64,000 nt of DNA from Pseudoalteromonas galatheae. GTDB lineage: Bacteria > Pseudomonadota > Gammaproteobacteria > Enterobacterales > Alteromonadaceae. The first letter of the stretch is position 1, and every line of letters starts with the position of its first letter. The stretch covers positions 2,973,001-3,037,000 of the forward strand of contig NZ_PNCO02000001.1 of assembly GCF_005886105.2 (NCBI RefSeq), in the 5' to 3' direction. A model generated the notes under the pieces. The model was not told the DNA's origin. It worked only from the letters and a program-made list of their open reading frames with translations, and searched no databases. Positions 1-10,740 of this stretch are shown here, in pieces. A program made the translations under genes and the position numbers.

Positions 1-821
1 TCAGTATTGCGTTTTCAGTTACAAAAGATGAACATGTGGCGTGGATGATGCGTAACGAAAAAGACGATTCGTTATATGCATTGCTACCTGCATTTTTCGC
101 TCGAGTACAACAAAACAACTTTCTGGCTACGCTTGAAGAGAAGTATTTTGGTCATATCGAAGAGTTTAATTATGTAAACACCTTAGCGTTTGTCGAAGCT
201 GTACATAGCACCCTACCAACCTATCTCAAGTGGTTTAAAAGTTATTCGAAACAGCACAATATCGATTGGCGTCTACTTGCTGCGGTCAGCTATCAAGAAT
301 CGATGTGGGATCCCAGAGCTAAGTCTCCTACAGGGGTCCGCGGTATCATGATGTTAACGCAACCCACAGCTAAAAGAGTTGGCGTGACAAATCGTCTCAA
401 TGCCCAGCAAAATATTGAAGGTGGCGCCAAATACCTACGTATTTTATTTGACCGTATGCCTGAAGAAATACAGCAGCCCGATAGTACTTGGCTTGCCCTT
501 GCTTCTTACAATGTGGGCTGGGGACATGTGCGAGATGCGCGTAGCATTACTGCAGATCAAGGAGGCGATCCGAATAACTGGGCAGACGTTAAAAAACGAC
601 TACCACTACTTACTAAAAAGCGCTACTATCGAAATACAAGATATGGATATGCTCGTGGTGATGTCGCGGTAACGTATGTAGATAATATCCGCCGCTATTA
701 TGATGCACTTGTGTGGTTGGAAGATAACGGTGCACTCCTACCTGACAGCAGTAAAGCCTCTTCGCAAACGACTCCTGTTGATAATCCAGACAAAGTCAGA
801 GAAGTCGAAAAGCAACAGTAA
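1..821 (+). CDS. mltF: Membrane-bound lytic murein transglycosylase F, 3' part
   Basis: The reading frame is open from the left edge (codons begin at base 3), so the N-terminal solute-binding-like domain lies outside the window. What is visible is the C-terminal lysozyme-like SLT domain. The catalytic Glu is in YQESMWDP (codon 297-299), followed by SPTGVRGIMMLTQPTA and the ASYNVGWGHV motif typical of this family. MltF cleaves the MurNAc-GlcNAc bond of peptidoglycan with 1,6-anhydro product and acts at the inner face of the outer membrane. The tail after about base 720 is polar and low complexity. Its neighbour tadA is also next to mltF in E. coli, which supports the call. Confidence 0.9.
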   Translation, partial: SIAFSVTKDEHVAWMMRNEKDDSLYALLPAFFARVQQNNFLATLEEKYFGHIEEFNYVNTLAFVEAVHSTLPTYLKWFKSYSKQHNIDWRLLAAVSYQESMWDPRAKSPTGVRGIMMLTQPTAKRVGVTNRLNAQQNIEGGAKYLRILFDRMPEEIQQPDSTWLALASYNVGWGHVRDARSITADQGGDPNNWADVKKRLPLLTKKRYYRNTRYGYARGDVAVTYVDNIRRYYDALVWLEDNGALLPDSSKASSQTTPVDNPDKVREVEKQQ

Positions 822-858
822 TTAATATTTACTAAGCTGGCTTGATAAATGCTTCAAA

Positions 859-896
859 AGGTCATAAATCTGTCACAAGCATAGCGTATTTATACT
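859..896 (+). promoter_or_regulatory. Putative Pho box and -10 upstream of the small basic protein
   Basis: Bases 859-876 read AGGTCATAAATCTGTCAC, two CTGTCAT-like repeats 11 nt apart, close to the PhoB consensus CTGTCATAWAWCTGTCAT (15 of 18 by eye). Ten nucleotides further is TATTTA (887-892), with TATACT (891-896) as an alternative -10. The phoB and pstS sites in this window have the same 10-nt gap. A hairpin TGGGGA-GTT-TCCCCA (908-922) would lie near the start of the transcript. PhoB control is inferred. Confidence 0.5.
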
Positions 897-948
897 AAAT
901 TAATATCTGGGGAGTTTCCCCAACTAATCTCTCACATTCGGAGGTTCT

Positions 949-1709
<761 letters not shown>

Positions 1710-1835
1710 TCATAGTCACCAATACAGCTGCTTTTATAAGCAAACTCAGGATGTTACCAACATCTTTTTAATATTTTGCGGACATTATTGATAATTTTCG
1801 CAATTTTGCCGTGGCTCACAGGGTTGGATTTACGC

Positions 1836-1841
1836 TATAAT
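1836..1841 (+). promoter_or_regulatory. Putative -10 element of gsk
   Basis: A perfect TATAAT lies 46 bp upstream of the gsk ATG. No good -35 hexamer is seen at 16-18 bp, so the assignment is tentative. Confidence 0.4.
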
Positions 1842-1887
1842 TCGCCGCTTTTTTTATTTCGTAAGCTCAAAAACACACGGGTAGAAT

Positions 1888-3192
1888 ATGAAATTTCCGG
1901 GACGCCGTAGGCATAAACACTATTTTCCGGTGGAAGATAAAGATCCGCTTATTAACCAGTTACACGCTGATGATCGGCTAAAAAGGAGCTATATCTGTGG
2001 TATAGATCAAATCGTCGTTGATATCGAAGCGAAAGTGGATCAAGCTTTTCTTGATGAGTTCCACTTACAGCGTGGTATGTCACAAGTGATAGACAATGAT
2101 GTCACCAACGCCCTTTATGATAGGCTAAAACGTGATGACATGATCGACTATGAATTTGCCGGCGGTACCATAGGTAACACCATGCACAACTATTCGGTGC
2201 TAGCAGATGATCGCTCAGTCCTACTTGGGGTGATGAGTGAAAACATAAAGATTGGCAGCTACGCCTATAAATTTTTATGTAACACCTCAAGCCGAGTGGA
2301 TCTGGACTACTTGCAGCCAGTTGATGGTCCCATTGGTCGTTGCTTTACACTTATTGATGACAGTGGTGAGCGTACTTTTGCTATCAGCGCAGGATTAATG
2401 AACCACCTACGTCCTGAGTCTATTTGCCAAACGCTTATCGAAGAGTCCTCGGCATTAGTGATCAGCGCTTACTTGATGCGTACGAGTGGCGACGAAACCA
2501 TGACACAAGCGACGATGCAGGCGGTTGAGTATGCCAATAATGCTGGCGTACCCGTTGTATTAACACTTGGCACTAAGTTCTTAATTGAACAAGACCCAAA
2601 ATGGTGGGCTGACTTCGTTGCTAAACATGTTGATATCCTTGCGATGAACGAAGAAGAAGGGGAAGCGATAACAGGCTTTAGCGATCCACTTCTCGCCGCG
2701 GATAAAGCATTGGACTGGGTTGATATGGTCATTTGTACTGCGGGCCCCAAGGGGCTATTTATGGCGGGTTATGTTGATGACTGCTGCAAGCGTGTGACTG
2801 AATACCCATTGCTGCCTGGTGCTATTCCTGAATTTAATCGCTACGAATTCTCACGCGCAATGAAAAAAGCCCAGTGTGAGAACCCTATCAGAGCATACAG
2901 CCATACCGCTCCTTATATGGGTGGACCAGACATCATCAAGAATACTAATGGTGCAGGTGACTGCGCTCTTGCCGCTGTTCTGCATGATATTTGTGCCAAT
3001 GAATACCATAAGCTGAATGTACCAAACTCAGCAAAACATGAACAAAGTGCAATTACTTATTCATCGCTGGCACAGATAAGTAAATATGCAAACCGTGCAA
3101 GCTATGAGGTACTCGTTCAGCATTCACCTAGGCTATCTAGAGGCCTACCTGAGCGTGAAGACTCACTAGAGCAATCATACTGGGAACAATAA
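1888..3192 (+). CDS. gsk: Inosine-guanosine kinase
   Basis: Phosphorylates guanosine and inosine to GMP and IMP in purine salvage. It is a PfkB/ribokinase-family sugar kinase of 434 aa, the same length as E. coli Gsk. The N-terminus MKFPGRRRHKHYFPV and the block AGGTIGNTMHNYSVLADDR (about residue 90) are nearly identical to the enteric protein. The catalytic GAGD signature of the family is present as NGAGDCALAA near residue 354. It stands alone, between tadA and convergent glsB, with its own likely promoter and a shared terminator. Confidence 0.95.
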   Translation: MKFPGRRRHKHYFPVEDKDPLINQLHADDRLKRSYICGIDQIVVDIEAKVDQAFLDEFHLQRGMSQVIDNDVTNALYDRLKRDDMIDYEFAGGTIGNTMHNYSVLADDRSVLLGVMSENIKIGSYAYKFLCNTSSRVDLDYLQPVDGPIGRCFTLIDDSGERTFAISAGLMNHLRPESICQTLIEESSALVISAYLMRTSGDETMTQATMQAVEYANNAGVPVVLTLGTKFLIEQDPKWWADFVAKHVDILAMNEEEGEAITGFSDPLLAADKALDWVDMVICTAGPKGLFMAGYVDDCCKRVTEYPLLPGAIPEFNRYEFSRAMKKAQCENPIRAYSHTAPYMGGPDIIKNTNGAGDCALAAVLHDICANEYHKLNVPNSAKHEQSAITYSSLAQISKYANRASYEVLVQHSPRLSRGLPEREDSLEQSYWEQ

Positions 3193-3218
3193 CGCTCCTT
3201 AGACCGTTTAAGATTGGT

Positions 3219-3246
3219 AAAAATAGCGACTTCGGTCGCTATTTTT
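3219..3246. terminator. Bidirectional terminator between gsk and glsB
   Basis: Perfect stem AAAAATAGCGAC / GTCGCTATTTTT closed by a TTCG tetraloop, with A and T runs on both sides. It can end both convergent genes. Confidence 0.88.
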
Positions 3247-3282
3247 ATGTTCTATAACTTGGCTGGTATAAATACCTTGGCT

Positions 3283-4200
3283 TTAAAAAATAGCAGTACC
3301 AAGTTCGTTGGATAGATACTCTAATGCTGCAATCCCAGCCAAAGAATTACCAACTTTATCAAGTCCAGGTGACCATACCGAAATTGTAAAACGGTTAGGT
3401 ACGATAGCGATTATCGCCCCTCCGACACCCGACTTACCAGGCATCCCTACTCGATAACCAAAGTCACCTGCGGCATCGTAAAGACCACTTGTAAATAACA
3501 GCGAGTTCATTTGCTTGGTTTGTTTTTTGGTAAGTATCCGCTGTTTTGATAAGTTGCAATATCCCTGACTAGACAGATACGAAAATGACTTCGCCAACTC
3601 AGTGGTATTCATTTCAATTGCGCAAAAATTGAAATATGACCACAATACGTCCTCAACTTCATTATTAAAATTACCAAATGACTTCATCAAATAAGCCATC
3701 GCCGCATTTCTGTACCTGTGATCATACTCAGACTGCGCCACAACCTTATTAATACACAGCTTGTCGTTACCAGACATCGCTCTATAGCTTTCTAGCATGG
3801 TATGAATTGGAGCGGATAAACGAGAGTAAAGTGCATCACAAGTTACAATAGCACCTGCATTTATAAAGGGGTTTCTTGGGATACCATTTTCGAACTCAAG
3901 CTGAGTTAACGAGTTAAAAGCAGTACCCGAAGGCTCCTTCCCTACCCGACTCCAAAGCTCGTCGCCATAGCGCTGTAACGCCAACGTCAATGTCATTACT
4001 TTAGATACTGATTGAATCGTAAATTTGGCTTCAGTATCTCCGGCACTATAAGTTTCGCCATCTACCGTATGCAGTGAAACAGAAAATTGTTCTAATGGCT
4101 GCTCAGCTAAAGCGGGAATATAGTTAGCAACTTTGCCTTCGCGTAACAACGGTTGAACTCGCTGCGCAGCCTGTTCTAAAATTTCTTGGTAATTTGGCAT
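3283..4200 (-). CDS. glsB: Glutaminase
   Basis: Hydrolyses L-glutamine to glutamate and ammonia. The protein is 305 aa, the usual length for the bacterial single-domain enzyme (E. coli GlsB 308 aa), a serine-dependent beta-lactamase-like fold. The S-x-x-K catalytic motif is SVSK at residues 64-67. Other conserved blocks are NPFINAGAI (about 112-120), the YRNAAMAYLMKSFGN segment, and the glycine-rich PGKSGVGGAI near residue 255. It is followed by a TTCG-loop terminator. The symbol glsB rather than glsA is chosen on length. Confidence 0.93.
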   Translation of the reverse strand: MPNYQEILEQAAQRVQPLLREGKVANYIPALAEQPLEQFSVSLHTVDGETYSAGDTEAKFTIQSVSKVMTLTLALQRYGDELWSRVGKEPSGTAFNSLTQLEFENGIPRNPFINAGAIVTCDALYSRLSAPIHTMLESYRAMSGNDKLCINKVVAQSEYDHRYRNAAMAYLMKSFGNFNNEVEDVLWSYFNFCAIEMNTTELAKSFSYLSSQGYCNLSKQRILTKKQTKQMNSLLFTSGLYDAAGDFGYRVGMPGKSGVGGAIIAIVPNRFTISVWSPGLDKVGNSLAGIAALEYLSNELGTAIF

Positions 4201-4244
4201 ATGCTCGTAATTAAGGCTAGCTAGGATGATTGAGGAAGTGTATC

Positions 4245-4265
4245 AAAAAAGGCCCCGTAGGGCCT
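4245..4265 (-). terminator. Rho-independent terminator of hpf
   Basis: On the minus strand, stem AGGCCC / GGGCCT with a 4-nt loop is followed by six T (the A run at 4245-4250). It sits about 20 bp after the hpf stop. Confidence 0.8.
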
Positions 4266-4286
4266 GATGTTTATCTGAAACTAAGA

Positions 4287-4643
4287 TTATTTCAGCTCCA
4301 TTTCCTGAATAATCTCGTGGGCAATAGGTGGCGTTGTACTCACCGGCTTCTGATGTTTATTGGCTTTTAACTGGCCTTTTCGGTGCTTCAACGCTGCATC
4401 GAGCTTTTTAGACGCTTTAGCAATAGCAGGATACATCACTTCGTCTTCACCTTTTACCGATATTCGGCTACCTGCGTAGTTTGTACTTATCTCCGTGTAA
4501 AATTGTTTGTGTTCTTTACTGACGATGATGTCTAGGGATAACAACGACGGGAAATGGTTAGCGATCTTGGCAAACTTTTCATGAACGTGGTTTTTAACAG
4601 CATCGGTTACATCTACGTGATGGCCAGATAAATTAATCTTCAT
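4287..4643 (-). CDS. hpf: Ribosome hibernation factor (HPF/RaiA family)
   Basis: Binds the 30S decoding region in stationary phase and blocks translation. Residues 1-95 are the S30AE fold: MKINLSGHHVDVTDAVKNHV start, then the GEDEVMYPAI segment and a Lys-rich helix. At 118 aa it is longer than E. coli HPF (95) and ends in a tail HEIIQEMELK that recalls the acidic tail of RaiA (113), so it could act like either. I chose the ATG at 4643 because AAGAAGGA lies 6 nt upstream; the frame opens earlier at 4706 without homology. Monocistronic, with its own terminator. Confidence 0.88.
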   Translation of the reverse strand: MKINLSGHHVDVTDAVKNHVHEKFAKIANHFPSLLSLDIIVSKEHKQFYTEISTNYAGSRISVKGEDEVMYPAIAKASKKLDAALKHRKGQLKANKHQKPVSTTPPIAHEIIQEMELK

Positions 4644-4816
4644 ATGCAATCCTTCTTTTGCGTTTACCCTTAACAATAGTATTGGCACGATTGCTCGATT
4701 TCTCAAGAGCCCTAGCAGAAATTTATTACAAAAATTGGAAGGAAGCTGACTCTAATCAAAAAATAGAGAGGTAGAAAAATTACACGCTAATTAGGATTGT
4801 TAGAAAACTCAGGCAT

Positions 4817-4838
4817 AAAAAAAGCCCTAATAAGGGCT
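4817..4838 (-). terminator. Rho-independent terminator after the DUF3718 gene
   Basis: On the minus strand, AGCCCT-TATT-AGGGCT is followed by seven T. It lies 25 bp beyond the stop codon at 4864. Confidence 0.8.
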
Positions 4839-4863
4839 CTTTCATATTGCGTAAACTTTACAA

Positions 4864-5235
4864 TTAAAGGCCTGCACGCTCTTTAATAACAGCAATCAAT
4901 GCTGAACCACCGTGGTTTGATTCAGCCCATGCTAAATCTTTACCGTCTTCTAATGCGCTTTTTGGAATACTTTTAATAATGTATTCACCAGCATCACTTG
5001 CGTTGCTAGCAATAGCATGTCTTAGTAGGTTGTTACCGTTGCACTGGATTGCATCGTAAACATTACGCATTTTAAGGCGCGATGTTTTCAACACGTTACG
5101 AATGCGATTTTTATCGTCCGCAGCGATATATTCACATATAGAAAGCGCCAACTGATCGTTTGCACTTACTGGTTTGCTAAAAGAAAAAGCTGCAACAGCG
5201 ATAGTAGCTGACAGTAGCACGGTAGTTAATTTCAT
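4864..5235 (-). CDS. Exported DUF3718-type protein
   Basis: A 123-aa protein with a clear Sec signal peptide (MKLTTVLLSATIAVAAFSFS, cleavage probably after VSA at residue 25). The mature part has two cysteines (C34 and C65) that could form one disulphide in the periplasm, and a CNGNNLLRHAIASNA segment resembling the DUF3718 family of Alteromonadales and Shewanella. Family membership is from memory of the motif. Function is unknown. It forms a single-gene unit between folA and hpf with its own terminator. Confidence 0.75.
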   Translation of the reverse strand: MKLTTVLLSATIAVAAFSFSKPVSANDQLALSICEYIAADDKNRIRNVLKTSRLKMRNVYDAIQCNGNNLLRHAIASNASDAGEYIIKSIPKSALEDGKDLAWAESNHGGSALIAVIKERAGL

Positions 5236-5314
5236 TACACAGACCCTTTAATACTTTATTCGTAGCATATAACTGGCTATATTTTAGCAACCTAAACAAT
5301 TGTTAGCAAGAAAC

Positions 5315-5806
5315 TCATAGTTTTTTGTTCAGAGTTACGAATTTATAACTATGATTATTTCTTTCATCAGGTTCGTTACACTCAGTTTCAAGCACTTCCC
5401 ATTCGGCAACTTGCTCGTAATCAGGAAATTGAGTATCCCCATCAACTTCTAAATCAATGAAGGTCAAATAGAGCCGCTGAGCATAAGGTAAGAATATGTC
5501 ATAAATATGACCACCGCCAATTATCATAATTTCGTCACTATCTTCAACTGCACTCAGTGCGGCTTCAGGCGAAGTGACCACTTCTATACCCTCTTTAGTG
5601 TAGTCAAGGTTTCTGGATATCACTATGTTTCTGCGGCCCGGCAGCGGTCTACCAATAGACTCAAATGTTTTTCGGCCCATAATCACTGGCTTCCCTAGCG
5701 TAACCTTTTTGAAATGTTGAAGATCTGCAGGCAAGTGCCACGGCATATCGTTATCTTTTCCGATAACACGGTTATTTGCCATCGCAGCTATCATTGAAAT
5801 TACCAC
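5315..5806 (-). CDS. folA: Dihydrofolate reductase
   Basis: Reduces dihydrofolate to tetrahydrofolate with NADPH; the trimethoprim target. 163 aa, like E. coli (159). Visible motifs are NNRVIGKDNDMPWHLPADL, with the substrate-binding acid in PADL (about residue 28), then IMGRKTFESIGRPLPGRRNI and IIGGGHIYDIFL, the NADPH-binding loops. The start is probably GTG at 5806, giving MVISMIAA aligned with E. coli MISLIAA, with AGGTG just upstream. The gene is transcribed in the same direction as obgE, but a terminator lies beyond obgE between them. Confidence 0.96.
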   Translation of the reverse strand: MVISMIAAMANNRVIGKDNDMPWHLPADLQHFKKVTLGKPVIMGRKTFESIGRPLPGRRNIVISRNLDYTKEGIEVVTSPEAALSAVEDSDEIMIIGGGHIYDIFLPYAQRLYLTFIDLEVDGDTQFPDYEQVAEWEVLETECNEPDERNNHSYKFVTLNKKL

Positions 5807-5940
5807 AACGCACCTTTATAGTATTTTAGTATTAGTTTTTCACACACAATTAGCATGCAAGATGTTCGGTTAGTATATCATCTTCAACACAATTGCGGCG
5901 AGAATACTGAGTTGAAGTAATATACCGTTCAAATAGGCAT

Positions 5941-5967
5941 AAAAAAGGCCCATATAATGGGCCTTTT
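5941..5967 (-). terminator. Terminator after obgE
   Basis: Perfect stem GGCCCAT / ATGGGCC (5947-5953 with 5957-5963) with a 3-nt loop, flanked by A6 and T4. On the minus strand it ends the obgE transcript 20 bp after its stop. Confidence 0.85.
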
Positions 5968-5986
5968 AAAATAAACTCAATGCAGC

Positions 5987-7147
<1,161 letters not shown>

Positions 7148-7210
7148 TTAAACTCTTTAACTCTGCCTGAATTCACTACATCATTATAGCAGCAGCGACA
7201 AATCGCTCCT

Positions 7211-7258
7211 AATACCAATTGTATTAATACGCCTTGATATAGCTAATTTGGTAATTGA
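7211..7258. repeat. Short remnant of a dispersed intergenic repeat
   Basis: AATACCAATTGTATTAATAC (7211-7230) is nearly the same as the left end of the longer palindromic element at 59336 (AATACCAGTTGTATTAAG). TAATTTGGTAATTGAT (7243-7258) is a weak counterpart of its other end. It looks like a shortened copy between rpmA and obgE. Confidence 0.4.
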
Positions 7259-7270
7259 TGTGCTGAAAAC

Positions 7271-7298
7271 AAAAAACCCCGCCTAAGCGGGGTTTTTT
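7271..7298. terminator. Strong terminator after rpmA
   Basis: AAAAAACCCCGC-CTAA-GCGGGGTTTTTT is a perfect 12-bp stem including the A/T flanks. It lies 15 bp after the rpmA stop and separates rplU-rpmA from obgE. Confidence 0.9.
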
Positions 7299-7313
7299 AG
7301 TATTTAATACCGA

Positions 7314-7571
7314 TTACTCAGCAACGATGCTAACGTATTTACGGTTTAAAGGACCTTTCTGCTCAAAAACAACTTTACCGTCTGCTTTTGCGAAGATTGT
7401 GTGGTCTTTACCGATACCTGCGTTAGTACCTGCGTGGAAACGTGTACCACGTTGACGAACGATGATGTTACCCGCTAAAACTGACTCGCCACCAAAACGT
7501 TTAACACCTAAGCGTTTACTTTCTGAATCGCGACCGTTACGAGTACTACCAGCTGCCTTCTTATGTGCCAT
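7314..7571 (-). CDS. rpmA: 50S ribosomal protein L27
   Basis: 85 aa, standard length. The N-terminus [20 protein letters not shown] carries the conserved tail that reaches the peptidyl transferase centre, followed by GVKRFGGE and [15 protein letters not shown]. It is cotranscribed with rplU 19 bp upstream and followed by a strong terminator. Confidence 0.98.
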   Translation of the reverse strand: MAHKKAAGSTRNGRDSESKRLGVKRFGGESVLAGNIIVRQRGTRFHAGTNAGIGKDHTIFAKADGKVVFEQKGPLNRKYVSIVAE

Positions 7572-7590
7572 CTCTTTGTACCTCTAAAAA

Positions 7591-7902
7591 TTAAGCGCTA
7601 ATGCCAGTGATTTTAACTTCAGTGAACCACTGACGGTGGCCCATCTGCTTACGAGAATGCTTACGACGTCTAAACTTAACAATCTTAATCTTCTCGCCAC
7701 GACCGTGAGATACAACTTCAGCTGTAATTTTACCACCGTTAACAAACGGTGCACCGATCTCGATCTTTTCACCATCAGCAATTAGAAGTACTGAATCAAA
7801 TTCAACTGCTGCACCAGTCTCAACGTTTAGCTTTTCTAAACGAATTGTTTGACCTTCAGTCACACGGTGCTGTTTACCACCACTTTGGAAAACCGCGTAC
7901 AT
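7591..7902 (-). CDS. rplU: 50S ribosomal protein L21
   Basis: 103 aa, standard length, starting [14 protein letters not shown] as in E. coli. It ends with the signature [27 protein letters not shown] region and stops at ISA. The frame is open 17 codons further upstream, but the conserved Met at 7902 is the accepted start. First gene of rplU-rpmA-(obgE); divergent from ispB as in E. coli. Confidence 0.97.
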   Translation of the reverse strand: MYAVFQSGGKQHRVTEGQTIRLEKLNVETGAAVEFDSVLLIADGEKIEIGAPFVNGGKITAEVVSHGRGEKIKIVKFRRRKHSRKQMGHRQWFTEVKITGISA

Positions 7903-7963
7903 AATTAACTCCGTCTGTGCGCCCTCAAATCGACGCAACTTAATATTCTTCAATAGGGCGCGA

Positions 7964-7992
7964 AGTTTACGCTAATGCGTATCTTGGCGCAA
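7964..7992 (-). promoter_or_regulatory. Putative rplU promoter with GC-rich discriminator
   Basis: On the minus strand, TTGCGC (7987-7992), a 17-bp spacer and TAAACT (7964-7969) are followed by TCGCGCCC. A GC-rich discriminator of this kind is typical of stringently controlled ribosomal promoters. The TSS would lie about 50 nt before the rplU ATG. Confidence 0.5.
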
Positions 7993-8124
7993 GAGTAAAT
8001 TTGAAGAAAGTGAATAAAATTTAGCTCGTATGAGGGCAATCAAATATTTTCACCTATTCTAGTCAAAAAAATGTCAAAGCCAAGCTCTTTTTTTCTCTCA
8101 ATTCATAAGACAGGAGGCGAACCT

Positions 8125-8229
8125 ATGATTTACCTATTACAGTTCCAAGCGAGATTTCATCGTACCTATTTCACTCATTACGCAACCTTTAAAAGAACAA
8201 AAAGTAGACATAAAAACGTTTTTTTATAA
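8125..8229 (+). CDS. Possible 34-aa small protein upstream of ispB
   Basis: ATG at 8125 is preceded by AGGAGG at a 7-nt spacing, stronger than most ribosome binding sites here. The frame runs 34 codons (MIYLLQFQARFHRTYFTHYA..., ending KNVFL) to TAA at 8227. The product is basic and aromatic-rich, with no recognised domain. It lies within the 418-bp rplU-ispB gap (7903-8320), before a possible ispB -10 (TACAAT, 8270-8275). It could be a real small protein, a leader peptide or chance. Confidence 0.3.
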   Translation: MIYLLQFQARFHRTYFTHYATFKRTKSRHKNVFL

Positions 8230-8320
8230 GCAACTACGACAATTTATCGAGTCGATGATTTTTTTGTAGTACAATCGCCAAGTTTATTCATTTTCGGTTA
8301 ATAGATTGGCTCGGAGCGCA

Positions 8321-9292
8321 ATGGATATAAAAACTATCCAAAATTTGGTTGAGCAAGATATGCTTGACGTCAACCAACTTATACATCAACAAATGCAATC
8401 TGATGTTGCACTTGTAAAACAGCTAGGTTTATACATTGTAAATAGCGGAGGAAAACGTATCCGCCCAATGTTAGCCCTTTTGGCCGCGCGAGCATTAGGT
8501 TACGAAGGTGATAAGCATATCACGCTAGCGACAATTGTAGAGTTTATTCATACTGCAACCTTACTCCATGACGACGTGGTTGATGAGTCATTGATGCGCC
8601 GTGGAGAACCGACTGCAAATGCAGAGTTTGGAAACGCAGCAAGCGTATTGGTCGGTGATTTTATCTACACTCGCTCATTCCAGTTGATGGTCAGTTTGGG
8701 CAATATGGAAGTCATGCAGATTTTGGCCGATGCGACTAATATCATCGCTGAAGGCGAGGTGTTACAGTTAATGAACTGTAATGACCCAGATACAACTGAA
8801 AAGAGTTATATGCAGGTTATCTACAGCAAAACGGCAAAGCTATTCGAAGCTGCAACTTTGCTACCTGCAGTGGTGTTAGAGCAACCAGACGAAATTAAAA
8901 CTGCACTTAAGCTTTACGGTATGCATTTAGGCACAGCCTTTCAACTTGTAGACGATATTCTTGACTACAGTGCTAACGCAGAGCTGCTAGGCAAGAATAT
9001 TGGTGATGATCTCGCCGAGGGGAAACCTACGCTTCCGCTTATTTATGCAATGCAGCATGCAAATGCCCAACAGTCAGCTCAGATCAGAACAGCTATCGAA
9101 AGTGGTAATGGGCTTGATTATCTTGAAGATATTTTAGCAACATTGGCTGAAACTAAAGCGCTTGACTTCACAATGGCTAAAGCCCAAGAAGAAGCTCAAA
9201 AAGCAATTGCACAATTAAACGTTTTACCAGATTCAGTACATAAAGAGGCCCTAATAGGACTTGCTGAGCTTTCTGTTGATAGAGAGTACTAA
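8321..9292 (+). CDS. ispB: Octaprenyl diphosphate synthase
   Basis: Elongates farnesyl diphosphate with isopentenyl units to make the ubiquinone and menaquinone side chain. All-alpha prenyltransferase with both Asp-rich motifs, LLHDDVVDE (about residue 85) and QLVDDILDY (about 212), and the GGKRIRPM start of the domain. Very close to E. coli IspB at the same length (323 aa). I chose the ATG at 8321 with GGAG 5 nt upstream; a TTG 15 bp earlier gives no homologous residues. Divergent from rplU as in E. coli. Confidence 0.95.
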   Translation: MDIKTIQNLVEQDMLDVNQLIHQQMQSDVALVKQLGLYIVNSGGKRIRPMLALLAARALGYEGDKHITLATIVEFIHTATLLHDDVVDESLMRRGEPTANAEFGNAASVLVGDFIYTRSFQLMVSLGNMEVMQILADATNIIAEGEVLQLMNCNDPDTTEKSYMQVIYSKTAKLFEAATLLPAVVLEQPDEIKTALKLYGMHLGTAFQLVDDILDYSANAELLGKNIGDDLAEGKPTLPLIYAMQHANAQQSAQIRTAIESGNGLDYLEDILATLAETKALDFTMAKAQEEAQKAIAQLNVLPDSVHKEALIGLAELSVDREY

Positions 9293-9309
9293 TCGAGTTT
9301 ATTAGTTCT

Positions 9310-9334
9310 AAAAAGGTCGCTGATGCGACCTTTA
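9310..9334. terminator. Bidirectional terminator between ispB and yggX
   Basis: AAAAAGGTCGC-TGAT-GCGACCTTTA is a 7-8-bp stem with a 4-nt loop, flanked by A and T runs, between two convergent genes. Confidence 0.8.
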
Positions 9335-9340
9335 TTTTTC

Positions 9341-9613
9341 TTATTTTTCTGGTGGTCTGTAACCTTCAATTTCGACTTCTTTATCTTCAAATAAAAAGCC
9401 GACCATCTGCTCTTCAAGCATTTGCCTATGCTCAGGGTCCATCATGTTAAGATGCTTTTCGTTAATAAGCATGGTTTGCTTATGCTGCCATTGCTGCCAA
9501 GCTTCTTTGGAGATGTTATTAAATATGCGCTCACCAACTTCTCCTGGATACAGTTGAAAATCCAGTCCAGGCGCTTCCTTTTGTAACTTTTGACAAAATA
9601 CCGTACGTGCCAT
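9341..9613 (-). CDS. yggX: Probable Fe(II)-trafficking protein YggX
   Basis: 90-aa cytoplasmic protein linked to iron handling and protection of Fe-S clusters. The conserved start [20 protein letters not shown] (with the single Cys7) and PGELGERI-like segment (here [13 protein letters not shown]) identify it. It is encoded just downstream of mutY, whose product is an Fe-S enzyme; the same pair occurs in E. coli. Ends at a shared bidirectional terminator. Confidence 0.94.
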   Translation of the reverse strand: MARTVFCQKLQKEAPGLDFQLYPGEVGERIFNNISKEAWQQWQHKQTMLINEKHLNMMDPEHRQMLEEQMVGFLFEDKEVEIEGYRPPEK

Positions 9614-9678
9614 GAGTATCTACCTCTTCAATTTTAATCGTGCACTCAATGAGAGTCAGCACCAGTGATAGTGTCAGT

Positions 9679-10740
9679 TTACCCTATTGCGGTTAATACT
9701 TTAACCAACTTTTTAGTCGGTGCAGCGAGCCCAACCTCTGGCGGGTTCCGAGTATCGAACCACAGCAGTTGCTGATCATGTACACAATCTGGCATGCTTT
9801 TTACTTCCACAACCACGGGAGTAATAGTTAACTCAAAATGCGTAAAAATATGCACAAAGGGTTCAAGTGTATTTGTACATTCAAGTTTAAGTTCTTGCTG
9901 CTTAATAAACGCGTCTAGTTCATTTCGCTCTGCAAACTCAAAAAAGCCGAATAACCCACCCCAAATTCCACTCGAAGGACGCTTCTCCATCAGCACTTTA
10001 TCATCACATTTAATTATTAAGTGGTGAGCACGCTTTTTTGGTTTCTCTTTCTTAGGTTTGGGGTTAGGAAACTCTTTTACCCGGTTATTTTTGAACGCTG
10101 CGCACTCCTCAACTAGCGGACAAGTCTCACAACTTGGCCTGCTTCTGGTACATACGCCAGACCCTAAATCCATCATAGCCTGATTAAACGCTCTCACATC
10201 ACCGCTTGGCGTGACGGCATCACTCAAAGACCATAACTGATTTTCGACCTTTTTTACTCCGTACCAGCCCTCAACCATATAAAACCTAGCTAGTACTCGC
10301 TTTACATTACCATCTAGTATTGGGTGGTGCTGGCCAAGCGCAAGGGAGAGTATTGCGCCAGCTGTTGAGCGGCCTATTCCTGGCAAATCTATAACGGCTT
10401 CTAATGTTTCTGGAAATTTGCCATGATATTTATCTCTGATCACTTTGGCGGCTTTGTGAAGGTTTCTCGCGCGAGCGTAATAACCTAAACCAGTCCAATG
10501 GTGTAGCACTTCATCTTCTGGCGCATCAGCCAGTTCAATTACCGTTGGGAAGCGCGTCATAAAGCGCTCAAAATAAGGAATAACTGTAGTTACTTGAGTC
10601 TGCTGTAACATCACCTCAGAAATCCATACTTTATACGGTGTTTTTCCGAGTTGCCACGGCAGTGTTTTTCTACCATGAAGGTGATACCAAGACACAACTT
10701 GCTCACCAAACCACTTAGCTTGTTGCTGGCTAACTTTCAT
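9679..10740 (-). CDS. mutY: Adenine DNA glycosylase MutY
   Basis: Removes adenine mispaired with 8-oxoguanine. The N-terminal helix-hairpin-helix glycosylase domain includes [18 protein letters not shown] and the catalytic Asp in [12 protein letters not shown] (about residue 139). The 4Fe-4S cluster loop has the canonical C-x6-C-x2-C-x5-C spacing in [17 protein letters not shown] (about 193-209). The C-terminal Nudix-like domain (about 225-353) recognises 8-oxoG. 353 aa, like E. coli (350). Cotranscribed with yggX and divergent from trmB, an E. coli-like arrangement. Confidence 0.96.
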   Translation of the reverse strand: MKVSQQQAKWFGEQVVSWYHLHGRKTLPWQLGKTPYKVWISEVMLQQTQVTTVIPYFERFMTRFPTVIELADAPEDEVLHHWTGLGYYARARNLHKAAKVIRDKYHGKFPETLEAVIDLPGIGRSTAGAILSLALGQHHPILDGNVKRVLARFYMVEGWYGVKKVENQLWSLSDAVTPSGDVRAFNQAMMDLGSGVCTRSRPSCETCPLVEECAAFKNNRVKEFPNPKPKKEKPKKRAHHLIIKCDDKVLMEKRPSSGIWGGLFGFFEFAERNELDAFIKQQELKLECTNTLEPFVHIFTHFELTITPVVVEVKSMPDCVHDQQLLWFDTRNPPEVGLAAPTKKLVKVLTAIG

